Below are positions 20,033 to 27,366 of a stretch of DNA of 64,000 nucleotides, piece after piece. How positions within the stretch are numbered: the first letter of the stretch is position 1; the number at the start of each line of letters is the position of its first letter. Source of the stretch: Brevibacterium sp. CCUG 69071 (GTDB lineage: Bacteria; Actinomycetota; Actinomycetes; Actinomycetales; Brevibacteriaceae); NCBI RefSeq assembly GCF_021023135.1, contig NZ_PGFV01000002.1, forward strand, positions 62,001-126,000. The letters run 5' to 3'. A program made the translations under genes and the position numbers. Below the pieces are notes generated by a model, which was given only the letters and a program-made list of their open reading frames with translations, had not been told where the DNA came from and ran no database searches.

Positions 20033-20555
20033 TTTTGGGGCTCTGTGACGTCCTTGGCCCAGGTGGAGTGGGGTTGAGGGCGACGGTGAGTCCCACCTTC
20101 GCCGCGTCCATGACGACATGGGTGCTGAACCGGCGGACGTTGTCATTGCCGAAGAAGAGTTCGCGCGTCAGCGCCGTGTATTCGCCCATATCGCGCACGA
20201 TGAGGATGAGGATGAAGTCCCATTCCCCGGCCACGTAGTAGCACTGCTGCACCTCGGGGCGAGCGGTGAGAGCCGAGCGCAGCGCATCGAGCTTCTCGAG
20301 CTGCTCGCTTTCGACCGCGACCTGGGCGATGACTCTCACCGGCCGTCCCAGCTTCTCCGGTGCCACGGTCACCGCGGTTCCGCTGATGACTCCGGTCTCA
20401 GTCAGTCGTCTGAGCCTCCGGTTGACCGCAGCTGTCGACAGCCCGACCCTCGACCCCAATGCCGATTGAGGCAGGCGAGCATCGGACTGCAGGGCGTCGA
20501 GGAGTCTGAGGTCGATTTCGTCGAGTGCGGCTTCCACCCCGTCAGTGTCGCTCAC
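20025..20555 (-). CDS. Lrp/AsnC family transcriptional regulator
   Basis: A 176-aa regulator: N-terminal HTH (LDEIDLRLLDALQSDAR.. SALGSRVGLSTAAVNRRL) and C-terminal RAM ligand-binding domain (AVESEQLEKLDAL.. VQQCYYVAGEWDFILILIV). The GTG at 20555 gives the usual short leader before DEID. An ATG at 20615 (MDKVRRV) would add 20 basic residues and cannot be ruled out. It sits between gabT (convergent) and the amidohydrolase/ammonia-lyase operon (divergent), and probably senses an amino acid and controls one or both. Confidence 0.88.
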   Translation of the reverse strand: MSDTDGVEAALDEIDLRLLDALQSDARLPQSALGSRVGLSTAAVNRRLRRLTETGVISGTAVTVAPEKLGRPVRVIAQVAVESEQLEKLDALRSALTARPEVQQCYYVAGEWDFILILIVRDMGEYTALTRELFFGNDNVRRFSTHVVMDAAKVGLTVALNPTPPGPRTSQSPKTT

Positions 20556-20656
20556 TGCGGCCTGACGCGCAATAATGTTGCGTCGAAGCCGGCTGACACG
20601 TCGAACTTTGTCCATCTGCGTTGAAATCCTTGACCGGACTCCGCGAGCATCGGGGT

Positions 20657-21906
20657 GTGACACCAGAGACCACCGGAGGTGCCGAAGACGACTCCGCACC
20701 GGACGCCACCACGGACTTCCCGGACCTCACCACGGACGTCACCGCAGACCCCGCCGTGCTCGCGCGAACCTGGCGACACGAACTGCACAGGATTCCCGGA
20801 ATCGGATTCGAGGTCGCCGAGACCGCCGAGTTCCTCGCCCGCGTCTGCACCGAGCTCGGCTGGAAGGTGGAGACCGGCATCGGCGGCACCGGGCTCGTGG
20901 CCTCGCTCACGCGCGGCACGAGCACCCGCTCGATCGCGCTGCGGGCCGACATGGACGGCCTGCCCATCGAGGAGTCTGCGGGTCGGGACCATCGGTCGCA
21001 GATTCCCGGAGCCATGCACGCCTGCGGACACGACGGGCATATGGCGATGGTCCTCGGCGCCGCGGCGGCGCTCACCGCCGGTGACGAGTTCGACGGCACC
21101 GTGCGGCTGCTGTTCCAACCCGCAGAAGAGCCCGCACCGGCGCCGAGGCGATGGTGGCCGACGGACTGCTCGAGCGGTTCCCCGTCGATGCCGTCTACGG
21201 ACTCCACAACATCCCCGGCCTGCCCGCGGGCGAACTCCGTGTCCGCAGCGGTCCGATCATGGCCGCCGAGGACAACTTCGAGATCCGCATCACCGGGCGG
21301 GGTGGGCACGCCTCTGCACCGCACCTCGTCATCGACCCGATGGTGATCGGCGCCGAGGTGGTCCTGGCCTTCCAATCGATCGTCGCCAGGGACGTCGACC
21401 CCCTCGATTCGGTGGTTGTCTCCTGCACCGAACTCGTCACCGACGGGGCGCGGAACGCAATCCCCGATGAGGTCGCCATCCGCGGCGACGTCCGGTCGTT
21501 CACGGATGAGGACAGCCGACTTGTCGAAACCCGGATGCGGGAGATCGCCGAGGGCATCGGCATCGCCCATCGCGCGCACTGCACGGTGTCCTACTCGCGG
21601 GTGTTCCGGCCGACGATCAACGACGCGAACTGCGTCGATCATGTCGTCGCCGCAGCCGCCTCGGCGCTCGGTGAGGACCGCGTCGACGGCGACTGCCGAG
21701 CGATCACCGCCAGCGAGGACTTCGCCGCGTACGCTCGCGTGGTGCCGGCCTGCTTCGCCTTCCTCGGTGCCGGTGAGATCGGCGAGGGCACCACCGCTCC
21801 GCTGCACAGCCGCGGCTTCGACTTCAACGACTCAATCCTCGGTGCGGGCATCGACGTCTACGTCGAACTCGTGCGCACACAACTGAGCAAAGGACGGACA
21901 GCATGA
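20657..21906 (+). pseudogene. M20 family amidohydrolase, interrupted by a frameshift
   Basis: Two overlapping frames together make one M20D metallo-amidohydrolase (N-acyl amino acid or indole-acetyl conjugate type). The first frame covers RTWRHELHRIPGIGFE, the metal ligands ACGHDGHM and LLFQPAEEP. The second covers from AMVADGLLERFP through GRGGHASAPH and SEDFAAY to the end. At about 21131-21137 the frame changes: adding one G after cccg would restore PAEEPGTGAEAMVADG, which fits the family exactly. This is a one-base deletion in the strain or a sequencing error. The probable start is GTG 20657. The final ATGA overlaps the next gene. If real, the enzyme lacks its second half. Confidence 0.85.
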
Positions 21907-22997
21907 CCGAAATCGCCGACTCGGGACCCCGGTGGACGCTCAACCGCCGCGACGCCTCGTGGACCTGTCCGGCACAGACCGGCGAGGCGCTCGAGTTCCA
22001 TCGAGCTCTCGATGGCTACGCGCCCACAGCCCTCATCGAACTCCCGACTCTGGCCGAGGAACTCGGCGTCGGCAGAGTGTTCGCCAAGGACGAGTCATCT
22101 CGCTTGGGCCTGCCCGCCTTCAAGGCGCTCGGTGCGTCGTGGGCCGTCCACCGTGCGCTGGGGACGGTCGGAGCATCGGACGCCGAGGTGGTCACCGCCA
22201 CCGATGGAAACCACGGTCGCGCCGTGGCGCGGTTCGCTCGGCTGAGCGGGCAGGCCGCGCGGATCTTCGTGCCCGTCGGAGGAATCCATCCCGCTGCCGT
22301 CTCCGCCATCCGCGATGAAGGAGCCGCAGTGGTCGAGCACCCCGGCAACTACGACGCGACCGTCGCCGCAGCGGCACGATTCGCCGCAGACACCGGCGGA
22401 GTCCTCGTTCAGGACACCGCCTGGGACGGCTACGTCGAGGTGCCCGGCTGGATCGTCGACGGCTACTCGACCCTGTTCGAGGAGATCGATGCGCAGCTTC
22501 AGGCAGCAGGGCTGGGCGGCCCCGACCTCGTCTTCGTGCCGACAGGTGTCGGCTCGCTGCTCCAGGCGGCCCTCGCGCACTACCGTGCCGCGAACGCGGT
22601 GCGCGGTACGGGCGTCATCGCCGTCGAACCGGTGACCGCCGCTTGCGTCTCGGCGAGTCTCGATAGGGGGCACCCCGTCACGGTGGAGACCGGAGAGACC
22701 ATCATGTCCGGACTCAACTGCGGCACACCGTCATCGCTGGCGTGGCCGTTCATTCGGCACGGCCTCGACGCCGCGGCCGCCGTCGGGGAGCAGGACGCGA
22801 TCGCCGCCGTCCATCGCCTGGCCGAACTCGGCGTGGACGCCGGGCCCTGCGGGGCCGCTGCACTGGCCGGGGCGAGGTTGGCGCTGCTCGGCGATGGAGC
22901 GGACTCGCGTCGACGGCAGCTGGATCTCGGTCCGGAGAGCACCATCGTGCTCACGATCACCGAGGGTTCGGGTGCCAATCCGGTACCGGCGAGCTGA
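21903..22997 (+). CDS. Diaminopropionate ammonia-lyase-like PLP enzyme
   Basis: A 364-aa fold-type II PLP enzyme similar to diaminopropionate ammonia-lyase (2,3-diaminopropionate to pyruvate plus two ammonia). Visible: KDESSRLGLPAFKALG with Schiff-base Lys74, the TDGNHGRAVA loop, PTGVGSLLQA and MSGLNCGTPS, which are characteristic of this subfamily. Its ATG overlaps the stop of the amidohydrolase frame, so an N-acyl (diamino)acid could be first deacylated and then deaminated (inference). A related serine/threonine dehydratase activity cannot be excluded. Confidence 0.85.
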   Translation: MTEIADSGPRWTLNRRDASWTCPAQTGEALEFHRALDGYAPTALIELPTLAEELGVGRVFAKDESSRLGLPAFKALGASWAVHRALGTVGASDAEVVTATDGNHGRAVARFARLSGQAARIFVPVGGIHPAAVSAIRDEGAAVVEHPGNYDATVAAAARFAADTGGVLVQDTAWDGYVEVPGWIVDGYSTLFEEIDAQLQAAGLGGPDLVFVPTGVGSLLQAALAHYRAANAVRGTGVIAVEPVTAACVSASLDRGHPVTVETGETIMSGLNCGTPSSLAWPFIRHGLDAAAAVGEQDAIAAVHRLAELGVDAGPCGAAALAGARLALLGDGADSRRRQLDLGPESTIVLTITEGSGANPVPAS

Positions 22998-23004
22998 CTC
23001 CGAG

Positions 23005-23058
23005 TCGGCCGACGGTCGGATCTCGGGCGGCTCGGCCGACGGCCGGACCTCGAGCGGC
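23005..23058. repeat. 27-bp tandem repeat, two copies
   Basis: Two adjacent 27-bp units beginning tcggccgacgg (23005-23031 and 23032-23058; four mismatches), followed by a decayed third. They fill the gap between the ammonia-lyase and the histidine kinase. Confidence 0.7.
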
Positions 23059-23116
23059 TGGGCCGGCCGGCCTCGGGGATCCGGTGCGGACCCACGCGGT
23101 CGGCGACTGTAGCACA

Positions 23117-24682
23117 ATGGAGTCCATGACCTCTCTGCGCGAAGACAGTTCGATGAGCGCCCCGGACCGGGTGTGGCGGTTCCTCCGCGGACCGCGCTTC
23201 GTGGACCTGCCGATTCGTCTGCTCGCCCTCATCCTCTGTCTGACCGTTCTGGTCCCGGGCTCGTTCGAGATCACCGAGCCGCGTTACGTGGCGCTGCTCA
23301 TCGGCGCCTACGCCCTCTTCGTCTTCGCCCCCTTCCTCCCTCTGGTCACTGCACTCGTCTCCACCGGCCTGAGCATCGTCTTCGTCGCGCTCTACCCCGA
23401 CCTGGAGAACATGTTCCCCGAGGTGCTCATCTTCGCCGTCGCGGTGCTGCTCAGCCACCGCCGGTGGATCGGTGCGGCGATCGCCACGACCGGCCTCGTC
23501 GCCTACCTGTTGACTGCCACTGAGCTGGGCGCCTATGACGGCGGGGTCGCGGGCTTCATCGATCTCGGCTTCGGGTGGCTGACCTATTCGCTGATCGGCG
23601 CTGCCGCCGGTTTCGTCGAGCTGCGGATCCACCGGGAGATCCTCCGCCGCGAACGCGCCGCCGTCGACCACCAGAAGACGGTGGAGTCGATGCGGACGCG
23701 ATTCACCAGCGATATGCACGACACGATCTCGAACTCGCTGGCCACCGAATCCGCGATCATCAGGACCATGGCACGGGAAGGCACCTCGCCAGATTCCGAC
23801 CGTCTGCTCGCCGAGCTCGCGCTTGTCAATGCCGAAGCGACGAAACGTCTGCGACACCTGGTGGGCAGTCTCAGATCCGGGGAACCGCAGGATTCCCGCT
23901 TCCGTCTGCACACCGAGGCCGAGCAGCTGGCTGCGGCGATCGACAGCGGCTGCTCCGCCGGTTCCGTGCCCCTGACGATACAGATGGACCAGCTGCCGAA
24001 GTACGCCTCGGCGGACCTCGGTCGGCATTTCACCGCCATCGTGCTCGAACTCGCAACGAACGTCATCCGCTATTCGGCCCCGGGCTCTCCCGCCTCCTTG
24101 GAAGTGGAGATGCGAGCAGGCTCCGACGATCGGGCCGAACTCGTCTGCCGCAGTCGGAACGAGGCGCCGGCAGAGCTGCCCCGGACGCCGCGATCGCTTG
24201 ACCGCAGGGCGACCGCGGTCAACGGAACCTGCCGCGTGCTCTCAGCCGAAGGGCAGAACGTCATCGTCGAGGTGGCCGTGCCCGTCCGATATCTGCGGCC
24301 CGAAGAGGGTAATTCCGTCGCCGTGGCGGGCAATTCCCGCGCCGAGGCGGGTGGCCCCCACTCCGAGTCCCACGGCTCCCGCGGTGAGTCCCACGGCTCC
24401 CGCGGCGGCTCGACTGCCGCGACGCTTGGCCAGGGAGAGGAGATCGCTGTCCTCTGCGAAAGAGCCGAATCTGGGATTCCGGTCGACGAAGGAGCAGCGG
24501 GAGGGCAGCGAAGCTCAGAAGAGCAGAGCAGATCCGGACGACCAGATGATTCCGAACGACCCGCTGGCGCCGATCGACTCGGCGACTCCGAACGACTCGG
24601 CGACTCCGAACGACTCGATGGATCCGGGAAATCGAGCGGATCGAACCGACCCGTCGGTGAGAAGAATTGGGCCGAGGTGTGA
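23117..24682 (+). CDS. NarL-type sensor histidine kinase with repeat-rich tail
   Basis: A 521-aa membrane sensor kinase. Residues ~20-165 contain five or six transmembrane helices, followed by a HisKA_3-type helix with phospho-acceptor in DMHDTISNSLATESA (about residue 200) and an HATPase N-box (VLELATNVIRYS, about 310-321). The usual DxGxG/GLxGMRERV glycine boxes are not recognisable, so ATP binding may be degenerate. The last ~115 residues are low-complexity (SHGSRGESHGSRGG; GDSERLGDSERL), coded by 21-bp and 18-bp tandem repeats. ATG 23126 is an alternative start. The stop overlaps the response regulator start (TGATG). Confidence 0.85.
   Translation: MESMTSLREDSSMSAPDRVWRFLRGPRFVDLPIRLLALILCLTVLVPGSFEITEPRYVALLIGAYALFVFAPFLPLVTALVSTGLSIVFVALYPDLENMFPEVLIFAVAVLLSHRRWIGAAIATTGLVAYLLTATELGAYDGGVAGFIDLGFGWLTYSLIGAAAGFVELRIHREILRRERAAVDHQKTVESMRTRFTSDMHDTISNSLATESAIIRTMAREGTSPDSDRLLAELALVNAEATKRLRHLVGSLRSGEPQDSRFRLHTEAEQLAAAIDSGCSAGSVPLTIQMDQLPKYASADLGRHFTAIVLELATNVIRYSAPGSPASLEVEMRAGSDDRAELVCRSRNEAPAELPRTPRSLDRRATAVNGTCRVLSAEGQNVIVEVAVPVRYLRPEEGNSVAVAGNSRAEAGGPHSESHGSRGESHGSRGGSTAATLGQGEEIAVLCERAESGIPVDEGAAGGQRSSEEQSRSGRPDDSERPAGADRLGDSERLGDSERLDGSGKSSGSNRPVGEKNWAEV
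24365..24406 (+). repeat. 21-bp tandem repeat in the kinase tail, two copies
   Basis: 24365-24385 and 24386-24406 differ only in the last base; each codes ESHGSRG-type residues. Confidence 0.8.
24545..24616 (+). repeat. 18-bp tandem repeat in the kinase tail
   Basis: Two perfect units (24581-24598, 24599-24616, ggcgactccgaacgactc) are preceded by two diverged ones. They code a six-residue repeat, GDSERL. Confidence 0.8.
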
Positions 24683-25455
24683 TGATCGAGGGAACGAACA
24701 CGGTGCAGACCTCAGACCTCGGCCCCGCCTCGGCGAGAAGCGCCACCGCCTCGGCGAGTTCCGGCACCGCCTCGGCGAGTCACGCCACCACCTCGGCGAG
24801 GTCGAAGCCGATCGCGGTCCTCGTCGTCGACGATGATTCGTGGACGACCCGCGCGATCACCGCTGTGCTCCGGGACTCGGGCGAATTCCGTGTGATCGAC
24901 CCCGTGCATTCCGGGGAGGACGCCGTGGATGCCTTCGCCGCGACGCGTCCGGACGTCGTCCTCATGGACGTCAATATGCCGCCGGGGATGAGCGGGGTCG
25001 ACGCCACCGAAGCGATCAGGACCATCGATCCGGAGGCGATCGTGGTGCTGCTGACCACGGTCTCACCCGGACCGGGCATCGCGCGCGGCCTCGAGGCCGG
25101 AGCCCTCGCCGTGGTGAACAAGACGGCCGGCGACGACGAGCTCGTCTCGGTCGTCCGCTCCGCGGCCCACGGGGATGCACCCGGACTGCTGAAATCGCTG
25201 GCCGAGGACCTCGTCATCAGCGGAGACGTCATCCCCGATGCCCCGAACTCGGCGCCCCAGCTCACCGAGCGGGAGATGGACCTGCTCGGGCACCTGTGCC
25301 GGGGACACGACTATGAGGAGATCGCCGCAGCGCAGTCCGTCACCGTGCACACGGTGAAGTCACATGCTCGGAACCTGCGCATCAAGCTGGGCGCAAAGAG
25401 CCAAGCTCAGGTCGTGCTCCGAGCAATCCAGTTCAAATTCTTCTCGCCGGAGTAG
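24682..25455 (+). CDS. LuxR/NarL-family response regulator with repeat-encoded N-terminus
   Basis: A 257-aa response regulator. Residues ~53-170 are a receiver (VLVVDDDSW acidic pocket, phospho-acceptor in VVLMDVNMPPG, VVNKTAG lysine) and ~195-250 a LuxR HTH (LTEREMDLLGHLC.. SVTVHTVKSHARNLRIKLGA). Before the receiver is an unusual 45-residue leader, mostly a seven-residue repeat (ASARSAT, ASASSGT, ASASHAT, TSARSKP) made by a 21-bp DNA repeat. The start overlaps the kinase stop by one base. Targets are not evident; the flanking genes suggest amino-acid or peptide catabolism. Confidence 0.92.
   Translation: MIEGTNTVQTSDLGPASARSATASASSGTASASHATTSARSKPIAVLVVDDDSWTTRAITAVLRDSGEFRVIDPVHSGEDAVDAFAATRPDVVLMDVNMPPGMSGVDATEAIRTIDPEAIVVLLTTVSPGPGIARGLEAGALAVVNKTAGDDELVSVVRSAAHGDAPGLLKSLAEDLVISGDVIPDAPNSAPQLTEREMDLLGHLCRGHDYEEIAAAQSVTVHTVKSHARNLRIKLGAKSQAQVVLRAIQFKFFSPE
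24727..24800 (+). repeat. 21-bp tandem array built on CCTCGGCGAG, 3.5 copies
   Basis: Units start at 24727, 24748, 24769 and 24790. Each begins with [G/A]CCTCGGCGAG and ends in a variable ~10-base part. The invariant half is the same word that is dispersed through the window. Confidence 0.9.
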
Positions 25456-25513
25456 GCATCCGCGATCTCGCCGATCGGCTCGGCCCCGCAATGTGGGCGA
25501 AACGCCTGCCGAC

Positions 25514-25519
25514 TACAGT
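25514..25519 (+). promoter_or_regulatory. -10 box TACAGT for leaderless PucR gene
   Basis: TACAGT ends six bases before the ATG at 25526. There is no ribosome site in between and no clear -35. Confidence 0.5.
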
Positions 25520-25525
25520 GAAGAC

Positions 25526-27133
25526 ATGACCGAGCACACGACGCTGCGGCTGTCCCGCCTGATCAGGGACACCGAGGGCTTCCTTCTGCCGCTGAGCGAA
25601 GCGGCCGACGACACCGAGGTCACTCGCATCGAATTCGACTTTGACCTGCCCGCAGACGGCACCGACACTGCCCACTCCGCATTGGCGGGCACCGTCATCC
25701 TCATCGCCGAGGCGGTCGAGAGTCCCAGCGGGCTCGACCGAATCGTCGCCGCCCACCGCGGGGCCGCGGCACTCGTGCTCGGTCCCGGAACGCACAAGCA
25801 CCTCGGCGACGGTCCGATCGACGGCGTCGGACCGGTCCTCCTCGAACGCTCCGCCCACGTCACCTGGTCCGAGGTCCTCGTCCACCTCCGGCAGCTCCGC
25901 GAAGGGGCGACGAGCGCCCTGGCCTGGCCCGATGTCGACGATCTCAGTGCCTTGGCCGCGGTCATCGCGGAATCGACCGGAGCCTCGATCACAATCGAAG
26001 ACCCGGCCTCGCGCGTCCTCGCGCACGCCAACCTCAGCGAGGAGATCGACGACATCCGCCGCGAGACGATCCTCACCGGCGCGATCCCCGACTGGCGGAT
26101 CGCCGAGCTCGAGGAATCCGGATTCCTCGACACCGTCCGCCACTCGACCGACGTCGTCGAACGCCCGGCCGAGGACCGCACCCCGGCCCGGTCGGTCATC
26201 GCACTGCGCAGCGAGGGCGAGCTCATCGGCACGATCTGGGCCGCCTATCCCGCCACGGTCGACCCGGCATCCCTGTGCGAGGTGCTGCGCGATGCGGCCC
26301 GCGCCGCCCTGCCCGTCATGCTCCGCACCCTGCGGCGCTCGCCCTTCGAGAAGCGGATCCGGCGGGAGGCCCTGGCCTCGATCCTCGCCGGTTCTCCGGA
26401 CCTCGGACCTGCAGCGACCCTGCTTGCCCTGCCCTTCTCCGGCCACTATGCGACCCTGGCCCTCGCCGAGGTGAGCCCCGAGCGGGAGCCCGTCCTGCGG
26501 TTCCATCTGCGGGCCGCCTTCGCCGATGCCGTGCTCGCCCACGACGAGGCCAGCGGCCGGCTCGCCGTGCTCGTGCACATGGACGAGCCGCTGTCCGCGG
26601 CCGAGATCGGAACCAACGTCACCGCCGCCCTGCGTCGCTCGGCCTCGGCGGAGGACCGACTGCGCTTCGGCATCGGCGCCGCGGTCGACCGACTCGACCA
26701 TGTCCACCGCTCGTGGACGGAAGCCGTCTACGTCGTCGATGCGCTGCTGAGCAGGGGAGCGGGGACGGGGTGCGAGAGCGCCTCGGACGAGGGTGAGAGC
26801 GTGCTCGGGGCCACGGCTGCCGAGGTCGCCGCCGAACTCGTCGGCCTCGAGGCCGCCGATGCCCTGTCCGGTGCCGATCCGCGGATCACCGCTCCCGCCC
26901 GGACCCTGGCCCGCCACGACGCGGAGCATCAGGGACAGCTGCTCGAGACCCTGCGCGTGTACTTCGCGACCGTCGGCAACTCCGCCGAGGCGGCCCGCCG
27001 TCTGCATGTCCACACGAATTCTCTGCGGCATCGGCTCGGCCGGATCGAAGAGCTCACGGGTCTCTCTACCGCCGAGAGAGCCGGGCGACTGTGGCTGGAG
27101 CTGGCGGTGCTCGTGTTCGACCGCAGCCGGTGA
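25526..27133 (+). CDS. PucR/CdaR-family transcriptional regulator
   Basis: A 535-aa regulator. Residues 1-140 match a PucR N-terminal ligand-binding domain, the middle is a GGDEF-like CdaR segment (SPFEKRIRREALASILAG.. LRFGIGAAVDRLDHVHRSW), and residues ~475-530 are the PucR C-terminal HTH (LLETLRVYFATVGNSAEAA.. HVHTNSLRHRLGRIEELTG). Members usually sense a metabolite and switch the adjacent catabolic operon. It is upstream and co-directional with the peptide uptake block and separated from it by a 23-bp repeat array, a natural place for its operators (inference). Confidence 0.92.
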   Translation: MTEHTTLRLSRLIRDTEGFLLPLSEAADDTEVTRIEFDFDLPADGTDTAHSALAGTVILIAEAVESPSGLDRIVAAHRGAAALVLGPGTHKHLGDGPIDGVGPVLLERSAHVTWSEVLVHLRQLREGATSALAWPDVDDLSALAAVIAESTGASITIEDPASRVLAHANLSEEIDDIRRETILTGAIPDWRIAELEESGFLDTVRHSTDVVERPAEDRTPARSVIALRSEGELIGTIWAAYPATVDPASLCEVLRDAARAALPVMLRTLRRSPFEKRIRREALASILAGSPDLGPAATLLALPFSGHYATLALAEVSPEREPVLRFHLRAAFADAVLAHDEASGRLAVLVHMDEPLSAAEIGTNVTAALRRSASAEDRLRFGIGAAVDRLDHVHRSWTEAVYVVDALLSRGAGTGCESASDEGESVLGATAAEVAAELVGLEAADALSGADPRITAPARTLARHDAEHQGQLLETLRVYFATVGNSAEAARRLHVHTNSLRHRLGRIEELTGLSTAERAGRLWLELAVLVFDRSR

Positions 27134-27153
27134 GTGTGGTCTCCCGGCAGAGT

Positions 27154-27263
27154 GCCATCGCGCATCTGAGCTGATTGCCATCGCGGGCCTGAGCTTATTG
27201 TCCGCACGTACCCGAGCTGATTGTCATCGCGCATCTGAACTGACTGTCACCGCGGGCCTGATT
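27154..27263 (+). repeat. 23-bp tandem (iteron-like) array, 4.8 copies
   Basis: Units begin at 27154, 27177, 27200, 27223 and 27246. Each starts G(C/T)C(A/C) and contains cgag/tgag; the unit ends keep a CTGATT/TTATT edge, so ATTGYC recurs every 23 bases (about two helical turns). The fifth unit is cut to 18 bases. Confidence 0.8.
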
Positions 27264-27279
27264 GTCATTTACCGACAAT
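27261..27279. promoter_or_regulatory. Palindrome ATTGTC-N7-GACAAT, possible operator
   Basis: Perfect 6-bp arms around ATTTACC at the end of the 23-bp array, about 90 bases before the decarboxylase gene. Operator role is inferred from position. Confidence 0.45.
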
Positions 27280-27366
27280 GAGGCGGCGCCAAGTTTGGCA
27301 GATTGTTGTCCGGTCCTCGTAGGCGCGGCGTTCTAGAGTTCCTCTATACCGCCGACGAAGGACAGC

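Noticed and set aside
22742..24682. A 646-codon open frame covering the histidine kinase and the end of the ammonia-lyase
   Set aside because: Its first 125 codons are a high-GC shadow of the upstream gene; the membrane-sensor sequence begins at the ATG at 23117.
27154..27263. CRISPR or plasmid replication iterons
   Set aside because: No spacers, no cas or replication initiator gene; the units are contiguous and next to a transcriptional regulator.
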